46,080 nt of DNA from an uncultured Roseobacter sp. (GCF_947495275.1 NZ_CANLYL010000019.1:1-46080), one strand, 5' to 3'; numbered from the stretch's first letter, positions 35,025 through 43,652 are shown. Made by a program: numbers and translations. Notes: generated by a model from the letters alone, not told the origin.

Positions 35025-35046
35025 TGCCAAATTTGCAAATATGGCA
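35025..35046. promoter_or_regulatory. Probable LysR operator, 22-bp palindrome
   Basis: TGCCAAATTTGCAAATATGGCA is a palindrome with one mismatched pair, centred at 35035/35036 and containing perfect ATTTGCAAAT. It lies in the 103-bp gap between divergent tctC (start 34975) and lysR (start 35079). LysR proteins typically bind such a site near their own promoter and activate the divergent operon. Confidence 0.7.
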
Positions 35047-35078
35047 TCTACTGATGCAAAAAACTAAAGCGATAAACT

Positions 35079-35999
35079 ATGAACATCAAAGCCCTTCGCG
35101 CGTTTAGGTTGGCTTTCTCCGAGGGTTCTGTGGCAGCGGCATCCGAGGTCATGCATCTTAGCCAACCCGCCATCAGCCGGTTGATCAGCGGCCTTGAGGC
35201 AGAGATCAAACTTCAACTCTTTGATCGATCAGGGAGGAGCCTAACTCCAACAGAAGAAGGAGTAGCATTTTACCGAGAAGCCGGGCGCATACTCGACAAT
35301 CTTGACGAAGTGCCCCGCATCGCATCGGATATTCGTGCCGGACGTACCGAAAGTCTTCGTATCGTGACGATGCCACGTATTGCACAGTTCTTGTCGGCCC
35401 CTGCGGTTGCGATGTTTACGCAAGAGCATCCAGACGTCAGCGTCACCCTGGATGTGCGCGCAAGGCGAGAAGCTGGCAAATGGCTTGCAGGGCGAGAATA
35501 TGATATCGGTATTGCGGCTTTGCCCGTCAGCCATCCGGACATAAAGACTGTGCCTCTGGTGCGCGTCCGCGCTTTAGCGATCTTACCGGCGGCACATCCA
35601 TTGGCCCAAGAGGCATCTGTCACCGCCGATCAGCTTGCGTCAGATACGGTTATCCGACTGATGCAGGGATTGTTGCTACGCGATCAACTGGACGATGCCT
35701 TCAATTCGGCTGGCGTTACACCTGACGCAACACATGAAGTCTCATCCTCCCAACTCGCTTGTGCCCTTGTGGCCGAGGGCGCAGGCATAACGATCGCTGA
35801 CGAAATGGTGGCCAGTGCATTCGGCGACCGCCTTGCGGCCATTCCCTTCGACCCCGAAAGATGGATGACGTTTGGGCTGCTTCTTCCGAGGAACAGAAAA
35901 ATACAAAAAACAGCCGAGCAATTTCAGGAAAAACTCGCGGAACACATTGCTCATGTTTGTCGCTCAAGCCTAACGATGCACCTAGTCTCGCGCCAGTAG
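35079..35999 (+). CDS. LysR family transcriptional regulator
   Basis: A 306-residue regulator with the N-terminal helix-turn-helix (ALRAFRLAFSEGSVAAASEV then MHLSQPAISRLISGLEAEI, ending in LFDRSGRSLTPTEEG) and a two-lobe periplasmic-binding-protein-like sensor domain from about residue 90. It faces the TTT-lyase operon and is its most likely activator, responding to the imported acid or a product of the Rieske/lyase pathway. TetR controls the second half of the locus, so expression would need two signals. ATG 35079 follows GCGATAAACT, a weak ribosome site. Confidence 0.93.
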   Translation: MNIKALRAFRLAFSEGSVAAASEVMHLSQPAISRLISGLEAEIKLQLFDRSGRSLTPTEEGVAFYREAGRILDNLDEVPRIASDIRAGRTESLRIVTMPRIAQFLSAPAVAMFTQEHPDVSVTLDVRARREAGKWLAGREYDIGIAALPVSHPDIKTVPLVRVRALAILPAAHPLAQEASVTADQLASDTVIRLMQGLLLRDQLDDAFNSAGVTPDATHEVSSSQLACALVAEGAGITIADEMVASAFGDRLAAIPFDPERWMTFGLLLPRNRKIQKTAEQFQEKLAEHIAHVCRSSLTMHLVSRQ

Positions 36000-36348
36000 A
36001 TCACTTACACGGACGGACGACGACGTTCACATCGAGAAGACCACTGCAGCGTATCGCTCAAGCGGGCCTCGCTTGCCACTATCTTGCATTGCAGCGAGCG
36101 GTACAATGCTCTTGCGGCGAACGACTGCTTTTGCTCAGACAGCAGACATTAGAGCTGCGCGCAATCTCGGTACGCATGAGTCCAGACCCACCAATGCTGC
36201 ATCACCCACTAATGTCTGCTCTGGTGAAGGGGAAAAGCGTTTGCCATCTTGGGGCGCCACACAATGGGCTATTTTTTTTGCGGAGTGGATGAATGCTTTG
36301 GTTCATCCTCCGCTTTCGAGAAGCGCCTCAGAAGGTCAAATTGGTAGT
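36000..36348. other. Intergenic region, nothing recognised
   Basis: About 350 bases between the convergent LysR gene and the membrane-protein gene. Frames are interrupted and show no family motif. It could be decayed coding sequence, but I cannot name one. No clear hairpin terminator seen. Confidence 0.5.
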
Positions 36349-37347
36349 TCAAACCGTATTGTACCCGATCTGTACCGCCAGCACCCTGCTCCCGTCTTGG
36401 CTGAAATAGACATTCACAACCATCGAATAGGGAGCCGCCGCTCTTAGGCGATCCATAACACCGCGCGTGGGAAACTTCGGCCCATTGTTGCGGATTGACC
36501 AATATGCTGTGATGCGCAGTGCATCGTCGTGTACATAAGGGTTTTCAGGGCTGAAATTATCTGGCGGCATCCTAAACCCCTGCGCTTCCATAAAGGAGCG
36601 GGACGCTTCGATCCCTCCCAAAGCAGATAAAAGCCGGAAAATGCACACTTCAGCTTCGGCGGTCCAGCTGATCCGTGCCCAATCTATCATTAGCGGCTCT
36701 GGCGATTGCAGGTTCTCTGTTCCGGCTACGAGACAGGATTGCGGGTCGGTGAATCTTGCTGCCGCGTCTAGTGCGTTGTCGCTCATTTCGCGGGCATATC
36801 GGGTCGCATATGGCGGGATTTCAACCGTGGGTCGAGGTGATCGGTTTCTTTGGTCAACCCTGGACCAATCCCAATCAGGTAAGAGCCCTATGACAGCGAT
36901 TGTGAGGAAGAGAACCTCAAGTTTTCCAAATCGGTCGATCCAGCAGGACATACGATGACCCCTGATCCTTATGACGAAAACCACGATCAGAATTGCAGCG
37001 ATAGCCAAATGAAGCGGGTTGCCTGTGCCGGTAAACAAGCTGAACGCCGAGGCTACACCGGCGAGAACAAGGGATACCAGATATGCGGTCCACTTCCATT
37101 TTCGCCCCGCTTTCCACCATGCAATCAACGTGGCGAGAGCACCGGCAAGAATTAGGTAGGGGAGGTATTTGCTCAGAAAGAAGAAAAGGGTTCCAAAGAT
37201 GAAGTAGATAAGAAAGAAGGGAGGTACGAAGCCATTAAGGTCGCTTGGCTTCAGACCAAGCGCTGTTTCATCGATGACTTCAAGCCACCACAGGAAAGAG
37301 GTCACGCCAATAATCAGGAGGTATTTAGAGCCTCGGTCAAAGGTCAT
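36349..37347 (-). CDS. Membrane protein of unknown function
   Basis: A 332-residue protein that I do not recognise. The N-terminal 165 residues hold about five hydrophobic segments (LLIIGVTSFLWWLEVI, FFLIYFIFGTLFFFLSKYL, LAGALATLIAWWKAG, LVSLVLAGVASAFSLFTG, AIAAILIVVFVIRI) plus VLFLTIAVIGLLPDWDW. The C-terminal half is soluble and contains two Cys (SCLVAGTEN, EVCIFRLLSALGG) and a closing YFSQDGSRVLAVQIGYNTV. It stands alone, convergent with LysR and far from the next gene on its strand. A complete frame of this length suggests a real gene. No role can be proposed. Confidence 0.7.
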   Translation of the reverse strand: MTFDRGSKYLLIIGVTSFLWWLEVIDETALGLKPSDLNGFVPPFFLIYFIFGTLFFFLSKYLPYLILAGALATLIAWWKAGRKWKWTAYLVSLVLAGVASAFSLFTGTGNPLHLAIAAILIVVFVIRIRGHRMSCWIDRFGKLEVLFLTIAVIGLLPDWDWSRVDQRNRSPRPTVEIPPYATRYAREMSDNALDAAARFTDPQSCLVAGTENLQSPEPLMIDWARISWTAEAEVCIFRLLSALGGIEASRSFMEAQGFRMPPDNFSPENPYVHDDALRITAYWSIRNNGPKFPTRGVMDRLRAAAPYSMVVNVYFSQDGSRVLAVQIGYNTV

Positions 37348-37644
37348 CCAAAGAGAATCCGAATTAAGATTTTCCTCAACCTATAAATGAATTTGGGCAC
37401 TAGTTTGGCAATGATATCAGCCGCTCTGCGCAGCCGGCGTTTTCTAGATGTCCTGCCTCCCGAGGAGCCCTCATTCATTACGAGAGTTTGCGGGTCTGGC
37501 TTTCATTTTCTTTGTCGTTGGATTGGGCAAGCACTTAGGTTCGTTAACGCTCACTTCTGATATGAGAGGTGACAGTAGTTATCACTAAAAACCATTTTGG
37601 ACTTCTTGACTGAAAAGGACATTGGGATCATCGCGGCGAAGAGT
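37348..37644. other. Intergenic region, nothing recognised
   Basis: Nearly 300 AT-leaning bases upstream of the membrane-protein gene. It probably holds that gene's promoter, but I cannot point to a convincing -35/-10 pair. Confidence 0.4.
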
Positions 37645-38133
37645 TCACACTCTCCGTTGGTCTAATCGTTTTGCGCTGTTTCGTCGTGCTATGGCGAAAC
37701 ACATGAGCGACCCAGCCAAAAAGCCCAATCCTCTGGGTAAAGGAACGGCAGCAACGTCTAGAGTAAGTGACCAGTCTGCAGTGTAGTTCGCCACATTCGG
37801 CAGAGCCGTGTCTCCGGCGAAAACCAGCGTGATTGGATCACGCACTGATGTGATACCCAAAGGCCCATAGCTTCCGGCCAGCAACCCGGAAAACGTGACA
37901 CTTTCCACAGAACTCGAATACGTGAACTCCATGGCAAACATTGCCACGAAGGGAAACGAATTCGACAATTGGAATGACAGGCCCTGAAGTTGGGTTCCGG
38001 ATGCAAAGGACACTTCCAAAATGTCCTGTGGGTCGCTGTGGCTAAAGAGGATACCGATCACGATGTGAGACAGGATGCCTCCCACATACATGATCGCGCC
38101 TATTTCATGCAGGAAGGAGATCAGTTTTCTCAT
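37645..38133 (-). CDS. Chimeric ORF: membrane-protein start joined to VPLP-type C-terminal sorting tail
   Basis: From ATG 38133 the frame encodes 162 residues. Residues 1-34 (MRKLISFLHEIGAIMYVGGI, LSHIVIGILFSHSD) look like the first helix of a small bacterial membrane protein. From about residue 36 the style changes to a beta-rich Ser/Thr-containing extracellular sequence and ends with VAAVPLPRGLGFLAGSLMCF and a basic AIARRN tail. This is the tripartite signal of VPLPA-CTERM/PEP-CTERM proteins handled by exosortase in Rhodobacterales. The two halves would not normally be together, so I read this as an in-frame fusion created by deletion or insertion near 38030. Whether it is expressed is unknown. 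Confidence 0.55.
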   Translation of the reverse strand: MRKLISFLHEIGAIMYVGGILSHIVIGILFSHSDPQDILEVSFASGTQLQGLSFQLSNSFPFVAMFAMEFTYSSSVESVTFSGLLAGSYGPLGITSVRDPITLVFAGDTALPNVANYTADWSLTLDVAAVPLPRGLGFLAGSLMCFAIARRNSAKRLDQRRV

Positions 38134-38239
38134 GATATCGGTCTTTCTTAGTCGGAGGCGGTTTCTTCCTGTAGTCCGCGTTTGGCTTGCTGAAGGAAGC
38201 GCTATGCCGCAGCCAGCATGGCGTCTGTGTCTTGGCACG

Positions 38240-38531
38240 GCGCTTGACCGGCTTGAACATCGCAACGAAGGCGAGACCGTCAGCGATTGTGCGGATGATT
38301 TGATATTGGCCCCAGCTTTTCAGCAGCTCCGGGGCCTTTCTTGCGAGGTCCGGATCAGTGGCCTCGATGAACTGAAAGTTGATTGGCATGAGCAGGTAGA
38401 TCGTGACTGGCAAGCTCACGAGGAGCAGCGCGACGGCGATGAGCCAGAAACATTAGATAATAGGCCGTCACAAAAGTGACCGCGCCGCCAAGCAGGGCGA
38501 TCAGTTGCAGGGAGGGTTCAAACCGCTTCAT
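38240..38531 (-). pseudogene. Small integral membrane protein (DUF1772/DUF2269-like), broken
   Basis: It starts at ATG 38531 (MKRFEPSLQLIALLGGAVTF, VTAYYLMFL), then shifts frame near 38440 and continues as AVALLLVSLPVTIYLLMPIN, FQFIEATDPDLARKAPELLK and SWGQYQIIRTIADGLAFVAM. The last pieces resemble the conserved middle of small four-helix membrane proteins of the DUF1772 kind. After about 38250 the sequence no longer fits. The gene directly follows the flavocytochrome gene (7 bases) and precedes the chimeric ORF, whose N-terminus may belong to a related neighbour. Confidence 0.55.
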
Positions 38532-38537
38532 AACCGC

Positions 38538-39798
38538 TTACCGGAACTCAAAGGCTTCAGTGTGGATCTTGTTCCGGCTGACACCCTCTTGCTTGAGGTC
38601 CGCCATGATGCCGTTCATCATCGGTGACGGCCCACACATGAAATAGTCGTAGGTGTTGAGCGGATCGGGCAGCTTTTGCTTCATCATATCGACACGGGCG
38701 AAGTTACCTTCATCCGAAAAGAGCGGCACTAGAGTAACATTGCCGAGCCGTGCCGCGTGATCCTTCAACTCATCAAGGAAAATGGCGTCCTGTTCTTCGC
38801 GGGCGGCGTAGCCGAGGTGAATCTGACGGTCATCGCCTTCCTCCATCGCACGGACTTTCGATAGGAATGGCGTGAGGCCGATCCCACCAGCAAGCCAGAT
38901 TTTGCTTCTTGCCTGCCTTGGTCGTGTCGAAACGACCGTATGGACCGCGCACTTGTACCTTACCACCCGGCTGCGACTCTTCGCGGAACTTCCGGGTCCA
39001 GTCTCCCAGCACCTTCATGGTAAAGCGCAGCTTGTCCTCTCCAGGCGCGCTGGAAATTGTAAATGGATGCGACTCGTTCCAGCCCTTGCCTTCGATCTCG
39101 ACGAAGGCGAACCGGCCGGGCTTGAAGTCGAGCATCTTATCGATCGGCTTCAGAACCACATCTGTGGCGCGTTCGAGCGCATTGACCGCTTCGATCTCGA
39201 ACGGTAGCGCCGTGCGCTTGTTCATTCCAAAGACGGAATACAGCAGGGCGGCCACGCCCACCGCTGCTGCTAGGATGAGGATGATCCCCGAACCGCTGAA
39301 CCGCTCGAAGAAGATCCCCGGCGCTGTCATGAAATGGCCGATGATCAGGAAGTAAACTAGGCCCATGACTTTATGCGTGGGGCGCCAACGAGAGTAGCGA
39401 ATTTTCCGGTTCAGGGCGATGAAGAGGTCAATCACAAGGAATCTCAGGCCGAGCATCCCAAGAGGACCAGACGGGAAGATCGCATTTGCTACGGGGTCCA
39501 CCCCTTCTGGTAATTCTTTTGGTACGCCAAAGAAATGAACCAAGGCTGTCAGCGCGGCAAAGACACCTGCAACGCGGTGGACCTGGTACATGCGATCAAG
39601 ACCACCAAACCAGTCTTCAAACACCTCAAGCCGGGTAGACAGGAAAATCGAGCAGGTCATCAGCAGAAACGCAATCCCACCTAACATAACCGTACCAGTC
39701 GCGCGTGGCTCGTGTTGTTCAGGCGGCAAAGCCAGATGAACAATAGCAAAGACCAATATCAGTCCGATAATTGCGTAGACGCCCTTTTTCTGAAGCAT
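38538..39798 (-). pseudogene. NOX/ferric-reductase-like flavocytochrome with single-base frameshift
   Basis: ATG 39798 opens a frame of 322 codons, but sequence similarity leaves it at about 38903 and continues in the next frame to 38538; together they give about 420 residues. The membrane half has bis-heme histidines H74/H88 (HRVAGVFAALTALVH) and H142/H155 (HKVMGLVYFLIIGH). The FAD motif is HPFTISSAP, exactly the NOX/FRE form. The NAD part reads LAGGIGLTPFLSKVRA and ends CGPSPMMNGIMADLKQEGVS. The break is an extra A in a run of four (TTTT on the plus strand, 38900-38903): with three the frame reads KKQIWLAGGIGLTP. This could be a real mutation, phase variation or a sequencing error. It would pass electrons from NADPH across the membrane to oxygen or ferric iron. 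Confidence 0.8.
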
Positions 39799-39826
39799 AG
39801 CTCTCCCCTCCCAAGGTTAACTGACG

Positions 39827-40093
39827 TTATTCGGCTGGAGCCGGATTGATGGCAGCGCGAGGAGCAACCATCACCGCGAAGCCGGTCTTGAATTCCTGAA
39901 GGTCGAGACGCGCATCATCGTTGAGATCGGCGCGTTGGAAATCATAGCTGAGTGAGCGGTTATGCTCGGATTTGGATACAAGCCCGTCGCCATCACGATC
40001 CCAGAACGCGAAGACAACCCGCATTGCCGTCTCATGAGCGTCTAGGCGTCGACCGAAGCGAGTGTTCGCCGCCGGCCCGTTCCTGCCGTTCAC
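39827..40093 (-). CDS. EF-hand domain protein
   Basis: An 88-residue protein that starts with GTG 40093; an in-frame TGA lies just before it, so it cannot be longer. Two EF-hand loops are visible: DRDGDGLVSKSE (about 32-43) and DLNDDARLDLQE (about 56-67), both with acidic residues at positions 1, 3, 5 and 12, so Ca2+ binding is likely. No signal peptide is present, unlike most bacterial EF-hand proteins, so the 5' end may be damaged. It precedes the NOX-like gene by 28 bases on the same strand. In eukaryotic NOX5 calcium is sensed by EF-hands, so a regulatory partnership is conceivable. Confidence 0.7.
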   Translation of the reverse strand: MNGRNGPAANTRFGRRLDAHETAMRVVFAFWDRDGDGLVSKSEHNRSLSYDFQRADLNDDARLDLQEFKTGFAVMVAPRAAINPAPAE

Positions 40094-40270
40094 CCGTCAC
40101 CCAAGATGCTGCGGTGGCAGCCCGCTTTCCGGCCGTTCGCTGCACAGGCAAAACTGTTGGACCGGCCAACTCACCAAGTGCGGGACAAAGCGGACATCCA
40201 AGGAGCCAATGAAACACTGGTTCGAGCGGAGCCCAAAACCCTCCATATTGCGGTTGGTCGTCTGGTGTGA

Positions 40271-40972
40271 TCAGCGGAGAAAGGTTTGAGCGAAGTGCGA
40301 AGTCCCGATCGGTGCTACCTTGTCAATCGGGGGCAGATAGTCCGGCGCGGTTTCAGCAAACGGTCGTATGTGACCCTTCCAATCCGCTAACCAAGGTAAG
40401 ACTTCCGCAATATTACCGTCGTTCGGCAGGTCATCCGTGATCTGGATTGTGACGCTCTCAAGCGAGTATCCCGACGCCTCTGGCCCGAATAGATCACGGC
40501 GATTAACCAGATAGCCGGATGTCGGATCAGTGATGTTCGCAAAAGCGAACAAGAGCGGGAAGTGCTTGGGGTCTATGTCGCGCGGCGGCGTGCCCACTTG
40601 CCGCGAAATTCTGTAGATTTACAGCGCCTTGTGAATTTTCTTGTTGGCAATGAAAGATGTGTAGAGCTCTTCATATGCACGGTAGGAAATAGTGCCTTGT
40701 GAATTGTCCACCAAGGCAAACACGGTCTTTCCATCACCAAATTCCGCCACGATGGCCTCGCCATGTGTGTCGACAGAGCGTTCATTGCCCATTGGTACCC
40801 AATGCATCCAATGCCTACGAAGAAACACACCAGAAACTGCAACTGAGCCGCTGGGGGTTTCAAAGTGAAGCGTCAGCCTTTCGCCCCATTCGTGAGTCCC
40901 ATAGAGCAAACGCAACCCCAGAAAAACCAAGCCTGCCAGACCTACTGCAATGCCAATGAGTTTGAATTTCAA
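40271..40972 (-). pseudogene. Unknown membrane-anchored protein split by one stop codon
   Basis: One continuous frame of 233 codons from ATG 40972 to 40271, interrupted only by TAA at 40621-40619. The first 117 residues begin with a membrane helix (IGIAVGLAGLVFLGLRLLYG) and continue as a soluble domain (LTLHFETPSGSVAVSGVFL). After the stop the text resumes in phase as IYRISRQVGTPPRDIDPKHF and PLLFAFANITDPTSGYLVNR. No ATG lies near the second part, although GTG at 40597 could restart. I recognise no family. A point mutation is the simplest explanation. Confidence 0.7.
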
Positions 40973-41274
40973 TGCTAGGTCCAGATCTTGCTGTCGACTT
41001 CCGATGGCGAACCTAGCCTGTCAGTTTCTGCGACGCAAAAATTTTCCGATTGGGGCTCTCTGCGGCCATCGGATGCGGTGCAGCGTCTCAGCGACTGACA
41101 CTGCTCCCGACGTCGAGGACGGCCCATAAGAGACGTTCAGCGCTAGTTGAGATGCTGCGGTCGCAGTCCGCATTGCGGACCTTCGCGGCACTTGCGAGAT
41201 CTCGATGCGGATGAACTAACAATCTGCCGGACAAAACACCAATTCGCTGCGGCTGCAAAAATGACCGCGTCGAT
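40973..41274. other. Intergenic region, nothing recognised
   Basis: About 300 bases between the interrupted unknown gene and the PEP mutase-like gene (3' end). Short frames only; no motif or hairpin that I can support. Confidence 0.45.
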
Positions 41275-42033
41275 CTATTCGATAGAAGTGCAAGCCGTCT
41301 TCAGGTTGGCAAGGAACTCAAAGAACGGACCGGGGCCATAGCTTGCTCTAGACACGCCCGCGGAGGCGACATCTTTGATCGACTTCAGTTCGCCCATCAT
41401 CATGACATTTACGGGCAATCCCGCATTCGCTGTGACGCGCGAGATCATCGCGGTGTCTGTGAGACCCGGTACAAAGAAGCAGTCGGCACCCGCCTCTGCA
41501 TAAGCGGCTGCACGTTCCATGGCCTCTGCCAGGTGCGCTTCATGGCTGGCCGGGTCGGTTCCAAGGAAGAGGTCGGTTCTTGCATTCAAAACCAGGGGGA
41601 TACTTTCATCAGCGGCGGCGGCTTTGATCGCGCGAATGCGCGCGGCTTGTGCGGATATCGAATGCAGCCCTTCACCCTTTACGATCCGGTCCTCGAAATT
41701 GATGCCGACCGCGCCCGCGCGGATGACTTCGCGAACATTCTCAGCAACCTCATCGGGATCGGTCGCATAGCCCCCTTCAAAGTCGACTGTCACCGGGACA
41801 TTAACGCTGTCGCAGATGCGTTCGACAATTCTAAGGACGAAATCCAGCGGGATAGACTCTCCATCGTCGTAGCCATGCGCTGCCGCCATGGACCAGCTGC
41901 CCGTCGCAACGGCAGCCGCGCCTGCCTCCTGTACTGCTTTCGCTCCTCCGGCATCCCAAATGTTGTAGAGTACCAACGGATTGCCCTTTTGATGCAGTTC
42001 CGCAAAGTGCTTTGCCTTTTCAGCCTGCGACAT
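41275..42033 (-). CDS. Isocitrate lyase/phosphoenolpyruvate mutase family protein
   Basis: A 252-residue TIM-barrel enzyme. The start is ATG 42033 after AAGGAAA; upstream codons overlap Ada. Signature regions: LYNIWDAGGAKAVQEAGAAA, ATGSWSMAAAHGYDDGESIP, the metal-binding VTVDFEGGYATDPDEVAENV, INFEDR and ARTDLFLGTDPAS, ending in SYGPGPFFEF. The PEP mutase/isocitrate lyase superfamily breaks or rearranges C-C or C-P bonds next to a carboxylate. The catalytic Cys loop of isocitrate lyase (KKCGH) is absent, as in many methylisocitrate-lyase-like or oxaloacetate-hydrolase-like small members. It overlaps the ada gene by 14 bases, implying a shared transcript and thus induction by alkylation. Confidence 0.87.
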   Translation of the reverse strand: MSQAEKAKHFAELHQKGNPLVLYNIWDAGGAKAVQEAGAAAVATGSWSMAAAHGYDDGESIPLDFVLRIVERICDSVNVPVTVDFEGGYATDPDEVAENVREVIRAGAVGINFEDRIVKGEGLHSISAQAARIRAIKAAAADESIPLVLNARTDLFLGTDPASHEAHLAEAMERAAAYAEAGADCFFVPGLTDTAMISRVTANAGLPVNVMMMGELKSIKDVASAGVSRASYGPGPFFEFLANLKTACTSIE

Positions 42034-43105
42034 GATGATTTCCTTTCGCCCTCTCAGGCAGGTATTGTCGCTCAATTTCCAAAAGCTTTTGTTTGCGCCA
42101 AAGACCCCCTCCGTATCCGGTCAGCGAACCGTCTGCGCCAATGACGCGATGACAGGGGATGACCAGAGCGATCTGGTTCGCGCCATTCGCCCGAGCGACG
42201 GCCCGAACAGCCAAAGGACGACCGATGAGGGCAGCAATGTCGCTGTAGCTGCACGTTGTGCCTGCTGGGATTTCGCGCAACGCATCCCAGACCGCGCTGC
42301 TGAACTCCGATCCATGATAGGCCAATGGCGTCTGGAACCCCAATAATGATCCGTTGAAAAACATGGCGAGCTCATCCTTGATCTGCGCGGCGGGTTCTGT
42401 CCGCCCAATGCCAAGGCGGCCCTTCGTGAAGCTGTTCAGTCGTTCAAGCTCTTTTGGCAGGGCCTTACGGTCAATGAATTCAAGCAAGTGGAGTTGGGAT
42501 TTGCTGGTGACCGAGACCATGTCGCCCAAAGGCGTTTGGACCCAATCAGCAAAGAGCATCGGGTCGGCCGACAAGTTGCCAGGCGCTTTACCAAGCAATT
42601 TCAGGAACGCCGCCCGAAATGCACTGGCTGAGTCAAAACCAGCGTCAAGCTGACCGTCGATCACCGCACCACCATGGACGAGTGTCTCGAATCCATCCCT
42701 AAGTCGCCTCTGTCGAGCCATTTCCAGAAACGTCATTCCAAACTGGCGCTTGAAACTTCTTCTGATGGTCGAAAGATCAAATCCCATCCGTTCGATATCG
42801 CTTTCCCGCCAACGATAGTCAGGTCGCTCATCCAAAGCCGCGAGCAGCGCGGCAATTGCGGGGTCAGCCAAGGCCATAGGTTCAAGAGGATGGCAACGCT
42901 TGCACGCCCGGTAGCCCGCCTCGATACATTCCCCGACAGTTCCGAAAAACGTGCAATTCTCTTGCTTGGGTTTGCGGGCCGGACAAGTCAGGCGACAAAA
43001 GACGCCGGTTGACGAGACGCAAACATAAACCTGCCCATCATAGGAGGCATCGCGGGCCAAGAGTGCTTTGTAGAGCGTATTGTGATTAGGAAGATCGAAC
43101 AGCAT
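42020..43105 (-). CDS. ada: Ada: alkylation-responsive regulator / O6-methylguanine-DNA methyltransferase
   Basis: A 361-residue protein. The N-terminal Ada zinc domain has four Cys: C37 and C41 (GVFCRLTC) and C68 and C71 (YRACKRC), one of which accepts methyl from phosphotriesters. An AraC-type helix-turn-helix (FDLSTIRRSFKRQFGMTFLE, about 109-130) follows, and then the C-terminal methyltransferase domain with active Cys318 in ALVIPCHRVIG and the preceding GTTCSYSDIAALIGRPLAVR. All three parts are present and in E. coli Ada order. It repairs alkylated bases and, once methylated, activates its own operon. The only partner here is the PEP mutase-like gene, overlapping its end. Confidence 0.95.
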   Translation of the reverse strand: MLFDLPNHNTLYKALLARDASYDGQVYVCVSSTGVFCRLTCPARKPKQENCTFFGTVGECIEAGYRACKRCHPLEPMALADPAIAALLAALDERPDYRWRESDIERMGFDLSTIRRSFKRQFGMTFLEMARQRRLRDGFETLVHGGAVIDGQLDAGFDSASAFRAAFLKLLGKAPGNLSADPMLFADWVQTPLGDMVSVTSKSQLHLLEFIDRKALPKELERLNSFTKGRLGIGRTEPAAQIKDELAMFFNGSLLGFQTPLAYHGSEFSSAVWDALREIPAGTTCSYSDIAALIGRPLAVRAVARANGANQIALVIPCHRVIGADGSLTGYGGGLWRKQKLLEIERQYLPERAKGNHHVAG

Positions 43106-43319
43106 GCTCGCATAGATAGCACAGGAAAAATCCGGTGCCGCCGAAGATCAGGCGTCTATTCAAATTATTATGATCGGCGCACATGCCGACCTTGTCGTAA
43201 AATGCTGCATTCGGAACTATGGACTCAAAACCGAAAGTTATCGGACTTTGATTGGTGCTACGGTGCAGCCTCACCTGCTGACTGTTGATCTACGTCTGGT
43301 TCGACTTTGCCGTCCTGTC

Positions 43320-43652
43320 TCAGACCTTTTGTCTGTTCGTCCCCCATTTGCTCATCTCGGCCAGAATGGGATAGAGCGTTTCGCCGTCATGGGTGAGCGA
43401 GTACTCGACCCGCACCGGCACTTCCGCGAAGACCTCGCGGTTCACTAGGCCCACATTTTCTAATTCGCGCAGCGACCGGGTCAGCATACGGTCTGACGCC
43501 CGTGGCACGAGCCTTTGCAGCTCAGAATACCGCTTGGCTCCCATCATCAGATGAAACAGCAGAACCGGCTTCCATTTGCCGCCAATCATCGAGACGGCAA
43601 GCTCGACCGGGCAGTCACCGACACTGGTATCGAGATCAAACTCAAATGGCAT
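43320..43652 (-). CDS. HxlR family transcriptional regulator
   Basis: A 110-residue winged-helix protein. I prefer ATG 43652 because GGGAGG lies about 8 bases before it; ATG 43658 is too close and 43676 is also possible. The family hallmark CPVELAVSMIGGKWKPVLLF with a redox-capable Cys near residue 13 opens the domain, followed by KRYSELQRLVPRASDRMLTR and the wing EVPVRVEYSLTHDGETL. Members such as YodB and HypR sense electrophiles, quinones or disulfide stress via this Cys. It is divergent from two SnoaL-like genes and a quinone oxidoreductase, which fits a quinone or aldehyde response. Confidence 0.92.
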   Translation of the reverse strand: MPFEFDLDTSVGDCPVELAVSMIGGKWKPVLLFHLMMGAKRYSELQRLVPRASDRMLTRSLRELENVGLVNREVFAEVPVRVEYSLTHDGETLYPILAEMSKWGTNRQKV

